Assembly: GCF_023100905.1 (NCBI RefSeq)
Contig: NZ_CP064686.1
Location: 1,426,001 to 1,490,000, forward strand
Source: Bradyrhizobium sp. 4
Lineage (GTDB): Bacteria; Pseudomonadota; Alphaproteobacteria; Rhizobiales; Xanthobacteraceae
DNA: 64,000 nucleotides
Direction of reading: 5' to 3'
Of this stretch, positions 17,601 through 26,800 are shown piece by piece. The notes below the pieces were generated by a model. The model saw nothing but the letters and a program-made list of their open reading frames with translations, searched no databases and was not told where the DNA came from. The position numbers and the translations under genes were made by a program. Each line of letters opens with the position of its first letter. Within the stretch, counting starts at the first letter, position 1.

Positions 17601-20171
17601 CGGCGAGCGCTCGCAGCTGCGGTCAGCAGCGGCGATGTCATCTATGAGGCGTACAGCTTGCTTCATCTAACCTCAAATATGATGATGGCCGGAGATCCCC
17701 TGAAAGAGGTGCAGAACGAGATAGAGAAAAGCTTTGCTACGATACGGGATAGAAAGGTTCAGTTTGCTGCTGATACCGTAGCCGCTCAGCTCGCAATCAT
17801 TAGAAGCATGCGCGGCCTCACGCGCTCATTCGGTTGCTTGGATGACCAACAGTTTGACGAGCTAGAGGTCGAGCGATCGTTGGCTCGGAGTCTGGAGCTG
17901 TCACCTAGTGAAACCGTCTACTGGATCCGCAAACTTCAGGCGCGATTTCTAGCCGGCGATTATGCTGCGGCTGTTGATGCTCGCTCCAAGGCGGAGCCCA
18001 AATTATGGACTCTGCCGACAGAGCCCTTGATCGCGGAGTTTCACTTCTTTGGTGCGCTGTCTCACTCATGTTACTGCGACAAGCTAGGCGAAAGCGAACA
18101 ACAGCAACATTGGCTTATCATTGATGCCCATTACAGACAGCTGCAGATATGGGCGACGAATTGCCCCGAAAATTTTGAGAATCGGGCTACCTTGGTCGGC
18201 GCTGAAATTGCAAGGCTCGAATACCGGGATGCACACGCAATGCGACTGTATGAACACGCAATCCAGACCGCAGCACGTAACGGTTTCGCCCACCACGAGG
18301 CAATCGCTTGCGAGCTTGCAGCGCGCTTTTATGCTGCGCGTGGTTTTGACAGAATATCCCGGGTTTACCTGCAGGACGCCCGGCGCGGCTACCTTCGTTG
18401 GGGGGCGGATGGCAAAGTGCGTCAGCTCGACGAGCTGAATCCCCATCTCAGCCATGAGGAGACCGCTCCTGCCGTGAATGGCCTGCGGATCGGAGCTCCG
18501 GTTGAGCATCTTGACCTCGCGACGGTGACAAAAGTGTCGCAGGCGATTTCCGGCGAGATTGTTCTTCAAAAGCTAATCGACACGCTTATGCAGACTGCCA
18601 TTGAGCAGGCCGGCGCCGAACGAGGTTTGTTGATTCTGCTACATGGAGGCGAGCCACGGATCGAGGCGGAAGCCACAACGGTAGCGGATGCGCTGCTTGT
18701 AAAGGTGAATGAACAGCCCGTAACGCCGATGGCCCTTCCCGAGTCCGTGCTGCATTTCGTCCTGCGTGTCCGCGAAAACGTCATTCTCGAAGATGCTGTC
18801 GCCGAGCCTTCATTTGCGGAAGATCCGTATATCCGCGAGCGCAAAGCGCGTTCTATTCTTTGCCTGCCACTGATCACGCAGGGCAAGCTGATCGGCGTAC
18901 TTTATCTGGAGAATAATCTCGCCGCGCGCATATTCTCGGCTGCCCGCAACTCGGTACTTAAAATGCTTGCCTCCCAAGCTGCAACAGCGCTGGAAAACAG
19001 CCGGTTGTACAGCGAAGTTCAGCAACGGGAGTCGAAAATCCGGCGCTTACTTGACGCTAACATCATTGGAATATTTATCATTCGCGAAGGAGGCGAGATC
19101 ATCGAAGCAAATCAAAGCTTTCTCACGATGGTTGGATACGACCGAGAGGATCTCGTCGCGGGGCGAGTGAACGGTCTCGACCTGACACCGCCAGAATGGC
19201 ACGAGCGTACACTGAATGCGGGAACAGAAGCAAAAAGGACCGGAGCGGTTCAGCAGTTCGAGAAAGAGTATGTCCGCAAGGATGGCAGCCGCGTGCCGGT
19301 GCTAGTTGGCCTCGCCGTATTCGATGCGCGAGACGACCAAGGTGTTGGCTTCGTCCTCGACCTGACAGAGCGAAAGAGAGCGGAAGCGGAAGCCCGTGAA
19401 AGCGAACGACGGTATCGCGAGACTCTGATGGGGCTGGCACACGCCAATCGGATCACGACAATGGGACAGCTGGCCGCCTCAATCGCCCATGAAGTCAACC
19501 AGCCGATTGCCGCGATCAGGAGTAATGCGGGGGCGGGGCTAAATTGGCTCGGTGCTCAACCGCCAAATCTGGAAGAAGTTCGGCAGACCTTCGGGTTGAT
19601 TGTCCGTGACAGTATGCGAGCGGGGAACGTGATCCGCCGGATCCGCGCTCTTATGAATAAGGCTCCTATGCAAACGGAGCTTCTCGCAATTGACGAATTG
19701 ATTTTAGAGGTGCTGGGCCTAGTTCGCGCGGAACTTGCGAAAAATGATGTATGGGTGCAAACGCGACGGACTGAGGCGTTGCCGCTCGTCCGGGCAGATC
19801 GCGTCCAGGTGCGGCAGGTGATTCTCAATTTGATCACGAACGCCATCGAGGCCATGAGCGAGATCAACGAAAGTGATCGCGAGTTACTGATCAGTGCGCG
19901 GACAGATGACTCGAATAACGTAGTGGTCACTTTTCGGGATACGGGTCCAGGACTCGATCCGAACTGCGCTGACCGCGTGTTCGATGCGTTTTACACCACC
20001 AAGTCCGAAGGCATGGGCATGGGGCTGGCCATTTGCCATTCTATTATTGAGGCGCACGGAGGCCGGATGTGGGCGGGCGCCAATGATCCTCGCGGGGCCG
20101 TCTTTCAGTTCAGCATGCCGGTTGCGCCGGAGGGCGTGGATCGGTCGGAACAGGTCTCTTCAACGTCTTAG
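14604..20171 (+). CDS. Giant sensor histidine kinase: kinase-like, AAA, TPR-like, GAF, PAS, HisKA, HATPase
   Basis: This 1855-residue protein belongs to the trifunctional Ser/Thr-kinase-like/ATPase/histidine-kinase family. Residues ~1-280 form a protein-kinase fold, but the catalytic loop reads HKELKP (Glu136 where Asp is expected) and the DFG position is GFG (155-157), so this head is probably inactive. Residues ~330-620 form an AAA ATPase with Walker A GYSGVGKSS (~337-345) and Walker B LVLFLDDLQW (~462-471). A long helical, TPR-like part follows to ~1300. Next come GAF (~1320-1470), PAS (~1480-1600), HisKA with the phosphoacceptor His1629 in IAHEVNQP, and HATPase_c (NLITNAIEAM, DTGPGLDP, GMGMGLAICHSI). 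No membrane segment or receiver domain is seen. Its partner is probably one of the two regulators at 9.9-11.1 kb, divergently arranged. Confidence 0.88.
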   Translation: MPRDLSRTLFGSSIDSDIQLLWEDGDRAFCRGWHRQIHGSRAVVLVVRPIAEHPATLDRLAHEYELRGELDEGWAVRPLELIREAGRTMLVLEDPCGEPLLNLLGIRMEPKRFLRLAVGIARAVGKLHRHGLVHKELKPAHILVNCPDEQVRLTGFGLASRLSRERVPPEPAEFIAGSLPYMAPEQTGRMNRSVDCRSDLYSLGVTFYQMLTGALPFTGSDPSEWIHCHIARKATPPVEKSQNLPEPISQIVMKLLAKTAEERYQTAAGLEHDLQHCLAAWANHGRIDPFELGTDDTPDRLLIPEKLYGRALQIEVLLASFDRAVKSGAPKLVLVAGYSGVGKSSLVQELHKALVPSRGQLVSGKFDQLKRDVPYVTLVQTFQSLVRPLLSKSEGELATWRQALLEALGTNGRLMVELIPDLSLIIGEQPAVAQLPARQAQMRFQLVLRRFIGVFARRTHPLVLFLDDLQWHDAATLDLIEDLLTQSDLHLLLIGAYRSNELDAGHPLKRKLDSFRRADVNFEEITLSPLTADDVAQLVADTLRCGLKRAAPLAKLVHQKTMGNPFFAIQFLSELAEEQLLTFDHESARWRWDLERIHAKAYTKNVVDLMLGKLIRLPEATQDALQQLACFGNIAGTAELAIVLEISQEKVHATLWPAIRQELIARHGTAYRFLHDRVQEAAYFLVPESSRAPAHLRIGRLLAAHVPAHKREEAIFDIVSQLNRGVALIASGHEREQLAELNFVAGQRARASAAYASALTYFTVGAALLAEHSWGRRHELAFALETSRAECEFLVGQLDIAESLLSVLSKRALNAPQRATVACLRVDLYLALGQHGRAVLTGLEYLHDVGIEWSQHPTDQETLTEYQRMWSQLPEAIEDLSRLPAMTDQTMLATLAVLTRILPPAGFTDANLSALVICRAVTISLGYGNTDASCAHYAWLGRILAGRFGDYQAADKFGRLACDLVDRGEFSRFRAPVYLAFGCNVIPWTKPLRGGRVLIRRALAAAVSSGDVIYEAYSLLHLTSNMMMAGDPLKEVQNEIEKSFATIRDRKVQFAADTVAAQLAIIRSMRGLTRSFGCLDDQQFDELEVERSLARSLELSPSETVYWIRKLQARFLAGDYAAAVDARSKAEPKLWTLPTEPLIAEFHFFGALSHSCYCDKLGESEQQQHWLIIDAHYRQLQIWATNCPENFENRATLVGAEIARLEYRDAHAMRLYEHAIQTAARNGFAHHEAIACELAARFYAARGFDRISRVYLQDARRGYLRWGADGKVRQLDELNPHLSHEETAPAVNGLRIGAPVEHLDLATVTKVSQAISGEIVLQKLIDTLMQTAIEQAGAERGLLILLHGGEPRIEAEATTVADALLVKVNEQPVTPMALPESVLHFVLRVRENVILEDAVAEPSFAEDPYIRERKARSILCLPLITQGKLIGVLYLENNLAARIFSAARNSVLKMLASQAATALENSRLYSEVQQRESKIRRLLDANIIGIFIIREGGEIIEANQSFLTMVGYDREDLVAGRVNGLDLTPPEWHERTLNAGTEAKRTGAVQQFEKEYVRKDGSRVPVLVGLAVFDARDDQGVGFVLDLTERKRAEAEARESERRYRETLMGLAHANRITTMGQLAASIAHEVNQPIAAIRSNAGAGLNWLGAQPPNLEEVRQTFGLIVRDSMRAGNVIRRIRALMNKAPMQTELLAIDELILEVLGLVRAELAKNDVWVQTRRTEALPLVRADRVQVRQVILNLITNAIEAMSEINESDRELLISARTDDSNNVVVTFRDTGPGLDPNCADRVFDAFYTTKSEGMGMGLAICHSIIEAHGGRMWAGANDPRGAVFQFSMPVAPEGVDRSEQVSSTS

Positions 20172-20913
20172 GCTCGAATTCGACATCGAGCAGGGCGCTC
20201 CGGGAGCCCCGATCATCGTGACAGAAGCAACGGCGAGACCTCGAGGATTTGAGACATTCGCGTTTCTTACTGCCCATCGGGGAGTGTTGGAGCGTGCGCA
20301 GATTGTCGCGAATTGTCAGAAGATCTGCAATCTGACCCTAACGTCGGATTCAAGACGCTTTGAGGGCTTCCTGCAAGTCTCAGAGGCTTGCAGGGCGTCA
20401 AGCGGAATAAGACGAAAGCTGCACACGCAGTGTTCGAGAGAATGACGGCAATCGCCCTCCAAAGCATCTTTTGTTTGAGTCGGGAGGGCGACATGATTTA
20501 ACTTAATGCATGCAACCGTCGCCTGTGGCAGTGCAGATCTTCAGTGTGGGTGATCAGTTCGGCCCATGGCAACATTCCGTACTAAACTGGTTTCGAAACC
20601 GCTTGCTTTGAGAACCGTGGAGCCGGGGCAGCCCACTTGAATCCGATCTCAATGCAGAGCATTCTGTCATGCGCCCCGAAGCGCACCTCGGATTGCAACC
20701 GAGGTACCGCTCTTCTTCTCCGGAGTTGGCCTCGGGGCCGCGCGCCGCTGTTGGCGGTTGCAATAGCTGACGCGCAAGCGATGGCGTCCTGTATGGTTTT
20801 CTCTGCTCTGTGAAAAGCACCTGCCGCGAGCAGGAACCGTCCGCTGCCGGCGCATCGCTGTGCAGAAGGAGAGCAGTCGAGGATATGGAGAAATGCAGGT
20901 GGTACCGCGTCGT
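20172..20913. other. Spacer after the giant kinase
   Basis: No gene is recognised between the kinase stop and the convergent PaiB-like gene. Open frames here look like chance frames. Confidence 0.4.
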
Positions 20914-21558
20914 TCACAATACGTCGTTCGGGTTCGTCATCGCAATGAGGTGAGCCACACGACGGTCTTCGTCACGGTCGCTCTTTGATAACCCCTCGAT
21001 GACGCCGGCGCGATCCGCCGCGTTGCGGTTCTGGCTCATCTTCCGCGTCCCATCCAACCGTGTAATTTGCAATCGCAGGCCGACAATCCCCTTCAGCTCC
21101 GTTTTGATGAAATCGGCAGGGGCGTCAGACACCGCCCAGCGGTCTTTGCCCGAGCGCTCATGCACATCGGTCAGCCGCGTGACCACCTTTCGCAGCCGAT
21201 CGGCATCATCGAAGAATTCGATCGGCCCGTAGGCATGCACAGCGACATAGTTCCACGTCGGTACGGCCTCGCCTCTCTCGTGCTTGGTCACGTACCAGGA
21301 GGGGCTGACATAGGCCTCCGGCCCAGCGAAAATGGCCATCGCCTCGCCAGCCGGTGTCAGCTTCCACTGCGGATTCGCACGCGCCACGTGGGCGTAAATC
21401 GTGCCCATGGAGCCTTCGCGCTCGTCGAGTACTACGGGCAGCATCGTTCCAACAAGCCCTTCGTGAGTAGCGGTGATCAGTGTCGCCGTGCGTGCCTCGC
21501 GCATCGTCCGATGAACGTCGGTGATATCGACAACTTGGAAGGAGCGCGGCGTGTACAT
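20914..21558 (-). CDS. FMN-binding negative transcriptional regulator, PaiB family
   Basis: This 214-residue protein has the split-barrel FMN-binding fold of the PaiB family. Visible motifs are MYTPRSFQVVDITDVHRTMR at the start, TLITATHEGLVGTMLPVVLD, IYAHVARANPQW, YVSPSWYVTKHE with VPTWNYVAVHAYG, and the C-terminal IVGLRLQITRLDGTRKMSQNR. The last is the family's signature, ending in KxSQN. Members bind flavin. B. subtilis PaiB is named for an effect on sporulation and protease genes, but the biochemical role in proteobacteria is unsettled. ATG at 21558 matches the family start; 26 residues upstream are dispensable. Confidence 0.88.
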   Translation of the reverse strand: MYTPRSFQVVDITDVHRTMREARTATLITATHEGLVGTMLPVVLDEREGSMGTIYAHVARANPQWKLTPAGEAMAIFAGPEAYVSPSWYVTKHERGEAVPTWNYVAVHAYGPIEFFDDADRLRKVVTRLTDVHERSGKDRWAVSDAPADFIKTELKGIVGLRLQITRLDGTRKMSQNRNAADRAGVIEGLSKSDRDEDRRVAHLIAMTNPNDVL

Positions 21559-22270
21559 CGACGAAGCTCCCCGGCAGCCCGACGGAAAGCCGGGCGACTC
21601 ATGATTCGGACTAGGGTACGCCTCGTGTCGGATCACAGAAACGATCAGTTTTGGTGGGTATTTTCATTCCTCCGCGCTCTAGGCCCCTGGGCCAGTAAGC
21701 CTATGATGAGTCAAAGGTGCAGGTGCAGATCGGAGGGTGCGTTTGCACGCTGGCCAGCCGTTGCCTTCCACGGACCGCCTGCAGACGAATTCGGCTCTTC
21801 GTGCCGATGACTGCAGCACATGAGCAGCTTCACCTTAGAGCTATGAGTGGGACGCCAGAGTTGCGGCTGAGCCCTTGCCGCATCAGCTCGCCGCGCCGCG
21901 AGTCGCAGGTTGGCGGTGACTGGTTGTGCTAGATCCGCGCCGGCACTGGACGGACATATCAAAAGCAAGGAAATCTTGGCCATTCCGGCGGCGTGATGAT
22001 CGCCGGTCAAGAAGTCGATAAGAGGCGTCCGTCTGTGAGATGTGTCTGGCACGCGACATACAGGCCCAATCTGGCCCACCTATATCGCAGACAGGGGCCT
22101 AACATCCGACGTGCAATCCAGGATGACGAGGATCCCAGCCGCGCCGCCTATCTGTTTCCCGCGGGATGCGAATGCACCACGCGTTCTGGTGCTGGTCGAA
22201 AATGGCGAAGAGCTCAAGCGCCTCCCGCCGGTCCAGCACGTCAAGAGCGACGGCCCATCCTCCTAGCCTA
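21559..22270. other. Spacer before the IS5/traF/integrase mosaic
   Basis: No gene is recognised. Several overlapping frames have no family resemblance. Confidence 0.35.
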
Positions 22271-22735
22271 GGGTCTGTACCTAATTTGCGCCACGTGATT
22301 CTCTTCCGCATATTTTGATTCGGGGACGAGCGATGCGTGGCGGCCTGTTTTGGTTGAATGATAAGCAGTGGGCGCGGATAGAACCTCACCTGCCGACGGG
22401 ACTGACCGGACCGGATCGGGACGACGATCGGCGCATTATCAGCGGCTTCATTCAGATGCTGCAATCGGGTGCGCGGTGGCGCGATTGTCCCCCTGAATAC
22501 GGGCCTTACACGACGATCTACAATCGCTTCAATCGTTGGGCAAAGCGCGGACGATGGTGCGCGATCTTTGAAGCGCTGGCCAAGCCCGGCAAAGATGCCG
22601 TCGCGCTTTCGCTCGACTCGACCTCGATTAAAGCTCACCGGTGTGCCTCCGGCGGAAAAGGGGGGAGCACAATCAAGCAATCGGCCGCTCGCGAGGCGGC
22701 CGCACGACAAAACTCCATGCGCTGAGCGATGCCAG
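22271..22735 (+). pseudogene. IS5-family (IS427 type) transposase, 5' part
   Basis: GGGTCTGTACCTAATT at 22271 is an IS427-like terminal repeat. From ATG at 22333 the frame gives WLNDKQWARIEPHLPTG, RIISGFIQMLQSGARWRDCP and YNRFNRWAKRGRW, then in another frame IGRSRGGRTTKLHALSDA, the usual start of OrfB. In IS427 elements the two halves are joined by programmed frameshifting. Here similarity stops at about 22735, where the sequence turns into a traF fragment. The transposase is therefore truncated. Confidence 0.8.
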
Positions 22736-23015
22736 GCGGAACGACGATTACCCGCCCAAGGCGAAAGCGGTCGTCCCTGAGCGTCGACGGGCTGAGGCGG
22801 GATCGGGGCAGCAGCACGCCATGGATCGCGACGGCGGCGCCGATCTCGATGTGTGCACCCGGGGCCGCACCGACAGTCTTGATGAGCGGCGCGGCGCCGC
22901 CGGCGCACGATCCCTTCCGAAAGGGTCCGCGCTCGAGGCCGAAGATGGAAACCGGCCCAGGCGGCGGGCAGACGAACACGAGATCGCCGACGACGACTTG
23001 CCGACCGATTGGCAC
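22735..23015 (-). pseudogene. traF: Conjugal transfer signal peptidase TraF, fragment
   Basis: The minus strand reads GDLVFVCPPPGPVSIFGLER, then CAGGAAPLIKTVGAAPGAHI and EIGAAVAIHGVLLPRSRLSP. This is the middle of TraF, the S26-family peptidase that processes pilin for conjugative transfer; the catalytic Lys region is the LIKTV block. Both ends are missing, cut by the IS5 piece and the recombinase piece. It is a relic of a conjugation module of the kind carried by symbiosis-island ICEs. Confidence 0.7.
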
Positions 23016-23199
23016 GCCTACCCGGTCTATTTGACGAACGAGAAGAAGCTGGCGCCACGCTCGGTGCAAGTGACCGTCGCGGCGCTTCGATTTCTCTACC
23101 GCGCCACGCTCGGCCTCGATTGGGATTTCGACCAGATCATTCAGTGCGCCAAAGGCGCCAAAGACACTGGCCTTCATTCTCAGCCCTGAGGAGGTGCTG
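22990..23199 (+). pseudogene. Tyrosine recombinase, N-terminal core-binding fragment
   Basis: The plus strand reads LTNEKKLAPRSVQVTVAALR, then FLYRATLGLDWDFDQII, followed in a shifted frame by TLAFILSPEEVLH. This is the core-binding (SAM-like) part of a phage-type integrase of the sort found with IS91-like or Tn elements. The catalytic domain is absent: at CATCGCCAAGCC (from 23200) the sequence switches to the end of an IS256 element. Confidence 0.75.
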
Positions 23200-23280
23200 C
23201 ATCGCCAAGCCGACCGACCGTCAGCCCAAAACCGCCGCCGCATGACCGGCCCGTCCGTCACCAAAATTTGGCGATAGCTC
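23200..23280 (+). mobile_element. IS256-family right-end fragment
   Basis: This 81-base piece, in inverted orientation, is nearly identical to the end of the complete IS at 4573-4660. It encodes the last residues of that transposase (IAKPTDRQPKTAAA) and the terminal repeat ending GGCGATAGCTC at 23280. The rest of the IS is missing. The junction shares CATCGCC with the recombinase fragment, suggesting recombination at microhomology. Confidence 0.85.
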
Positions 23281-23283
23281 ATT

Positions 23284-23823
23284 TCCGGAGCCGGCTCTGC
23301 GATCGGGGTTGAAGTCTACGTAGCGTCAGGTTGTACAGTCCGAATCATACATGCGGTGAAGCTTCATGATCGGAAGGAGAGGCTTCAATGTCCTAAGAGC
23401 GCAGGTGCGTTTGAGTATTGATTGTGCAGGCACGGCCGGCTGGTTGTAGCTAATGTGAGGACATTGAACTGAAGACGAAGAGAGTTTGCAAGGGAACTTC
23501 TCAAACCCCGGACGCCTTCCAACAGCAATGGGGCGGCCCAGTTTCGATCGCGGTGTGGCCGCATGCCCTTCTTGCCTGGAAGGGGGGAGGCGGCACCATG
23601 GCTTTTTGGACCGTGCGAGTATTTGGTTTCGTTGGTTTAAGGTTTGGCGATAGCTCAGCTGTTGCCCAGGAATCCGGGGCGCTCTTCTGCGGCAATGCAC
23701 GAGCTCGGAGCGCGCGCGATAACGGTCCCTTGTTGTTCAATTGGCGATCTTGACGTCTAGCTTTTCGCGCCGGTGTCGCTGCCAGGCGGCTTGAAGAGTC
23801 GTCTCATCTAGTAGGAGAGTGGT
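23284..23823. other. Upstream region of the effector gene
   Basis: No gene is recognised. It contains a second TTTGGCGATAGCTCA (near 23643), a 15-base match to the IS256 terminus without an attached element, and a possible tts box near 23755. Confidence 0.4.
23753..23784 (+). promoter_or_regulatory. Possible tts box (TtsI-binding site)
   Basis: GTCTAGCTTTTCG lies about 65 bases before the effector start. Rhizobial tts boxes begin near GTCAGCTTNTCG and activate type III secretion genes through TtsI. The first half fits with one inserted base; the second half (AAAGCT-type) does not fit well. Position relative to the gene is right, but the match is partial. Confidence 0.3.
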
Positions 23824-26800
23824 GTGGAACCGATCTATAACGATCCGGACTATTGGATGCGCTGGCACGCCGAGCTGCAGGAGCTGCAGAGTGCGCGGCA
23901 AGAGGCGGATCAAGCTGGCTTCGAGCAGCAATTGGGCGAGCTGCAACTCCGCTCTCCTGAGGAGAGTTCGGGGGGTAGTTCCCCCGACACTCCAGCCGCA
24001 CGGTCGCATGAAAACATCCAGCGTACGGACGTTGGTGGTTCGATGCGAATGCCGCCAAGGTCCAATCTGCGGAGCAATGCGTTCAGCAGCGCGCGTCACA
24101 GCGTCGATGTTCCGCACGCTCATCTTGGTTCGGCTGCAAATAATTACCGGTCTGACTTGCGGGAGGGGCCATTCAGCAGCATGCGCTACGCAGCGCCCTC
24201 GGAGGAACAACCTACGGCGCGGACGAAGGACAACAAGCCCCGTGGACTGTTCTCTCGGGTCAAATCAGGACTAAGCAAAGTCTTTGGAGGAAGCCACCGT
24301 GAGAAGTGGTCCGGCGGCCCAGCGTTTGATGTCGTCTCCTCGGAGCTTCGCATGGACTTTGCAAAGCGCAGTCGTCCGTCCGAGGCAGACCTGGAGCTGA
24401 TTGAAGAGTTCAAGACGGCATTGGGCAGCGCGAACCGTACCGCGAAGACGATCGATAATTATGTGATGGCTCTTCGAAAGTTCAGCGAATTCCTCCAACC
24501 CAAAGGCGTCACTCTGAACGACCTGCTTGGCAATGCTGAGCTGCTGACAGCCTATAAAGATGAATTTAATAAGGTGGCGAGCGCCAATAGCAGGCACCAT
24601 GTGGGGCCAGCCTTGAATGCACTCCAGAATTTCCAGGCTGGAAATCCCATATCCGCCCCAGCCTGGGTGGGTACGCGAGCGCAACCGATGCACCCCGAGG
24701 ACGAGCGGATGATCGGCCAGTTCGTGGAAAACGTCAAAAGCTACAGAGTTGCTCCCGATGGCACCAGAGGCCGCGGGACTGGAACGGTTCCCCCTGATAC
24801 GATCAGGAACAATATGATAGCGCTCAACGGGTTTGCTCGTTGGCTCCGAGCGCAGAACAAGGATCCCCTGGCTCCTCGGGCGTTCAACGAGCCAAGGTCG
24901 CTCGCCGTCGACATCGACGAGTACGTCGAAGCTGGCGGCGATCATGATGATCGCCTCAGCGTGGCATTGTCTCATCTTCGCAGGATCGGGGCTGACGGGC
25001 TCCAAGCTGTCGGCGCCGGGCCCCGCCTGATGGGGCGCCAAACATTGGCGGCTCATCCGGAGGACGTCTCCATTATCGATGACTTTTTGACGGACGCTCT
25101 ATCCAAGCTTGGATCCGACGCGACTCGCAAGGAGAAACACGACGCTTCGACGAAGGCGTCCAGCCTACGCTCTTTTAGTGATTGGCTTCGAAGAGAGGGC
25201 AGGCCGAGCATCATGGACCGCATCGAGGGCAATGCTGAGCAGCAGCGGTCATTGAGCGCAGATCATTCGGCGTACCAGAAAGCCACAAAGCCGGGCGCCC
25301 CACTCAATCTCTTTCGACAATACCTGGGTCTCGAGACCAGGCGACACAGACAACGACCTCGTGCTTATGACGACGACGCCAGCCTGATCGCGAGCCTGGC
25401 TAACGAAGAGCTGAGAAACCTCGACCCAGCTTCCGAACAGAGAAGAAAAATAATTCAACAGACTGCTTCGATCCGACGCAAGTTCAGTGATTGGCTCCGC
25501 ACAGAGGGTAGGGAGAGCATCGCGAGTCGAATCAACGGCAATAGTGAGCAGCAGCGCTCGCTGGGCGCAGACCTCCGGGCTTTCAGGGAAGCCACAGGGA
25601 GAGTTGATAGCGTGGGTCTCAAGAAGCTCAAGCAGTATCTGCTACTCGTTGAGGCAAACAGAGCGCTGGGTGTGAGCTTCCCTGAGCAGAGGGCTGGGTC
25701 GAACTCAACCTCAACCTGGGCGCGAGATTTGCCGACTCCGCCGTCCGAAAGTGAGTGGCCGCCGCTGCTAGGTCCGTTTGGGCAGGCCGGCTTGCAGGAA
25801 CCGGCTAGGTCGAGCTCGACCTGGTCCCCGCGCGTGCCGTCCGACTTCGATCCAAGTGAGTGGCCGGCGCCGCAAGGCCCGGTTGGACCGACCGGTTGGC
25901 AGGACCCGGCCGGCTCGAGCTTCACCTGGTCTCCACGAGTGCCGTCCGGCTTCGAGTGGCCAACTCCGGAGGGCGCGCCAGCTCGGTCCTCAGACATCTA
26001 CCGCGATTTGACTTCTTTCGCTGATCTGCCGTCCACACCGCAGGAAATGCGTGACGACGCCCAGTCAAGGCCGGTGCTCAGCCCGACCGGCAGACCGCCG
26101 TTCTTCATCGGTCCATCAGGCAAGCCGCAAGAGCTCGAGGAGATCGGATATCTCGTCGGCGAGGATTGGCAGCATGGCTCACAGGCGGTGCCGGACTTCC
26201 TGCTCGATGTACTGGACAATAGAATGCTGTTGCCGAGTTCGCGAATGGCTCCCCAGCCGGTCTCTATCAACGGTGAGACCTACTCCATCGCATTGGGGCC
26301 GCGAGGACGCCGCGACGCCCAACTGATCCATCACCCTGGCCCATCCTCGGTTCCTGATGCCCGGATCGGCGCTTCGACGGCGAGTGCCTCTGCCGGCGAC
26401 CGCAGCGGACGGGTGCTCGGAGCCAGGGAATGGCTGGGTGACGCGCATATCCAGCGGGACTACGAGCTCCTGTCGCAGGAGTTGCGGCAAAGCAATCCAA
26501 ACCTCGCCGCCCGGACCCGGTTCGTCGATCCTCTCATCGCCTTTCAGGTGGGCCATGGTACGGAGGGCGACGCCCTGAACGCATTCCATCGCATTGTCAA
26601 CGATCTGAATGGCAACGATACGGCCGACTTCCTGTTCTTGCCGGTGAGTGATGCGAGCGCTACGGACCTCCTTGACCGCGGCTCCCATTGGTCGTTTCTG
26701 CTGGTAGATCGCCGCGATCGCGACAGGCCGGTTGCCTATCACTACGACTCCTTAGAGCCATACAATGCCGGACCTGCAGAAACGCTCGCAGCGCGGGTGG

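Noticed and set aside
20582..20917. Minus-strand frame of 111 codons upstream of which PaiB-like gene ends
   Set aside because: It overlaps the PaiB-like stop, has no domain and an unlikely composition.
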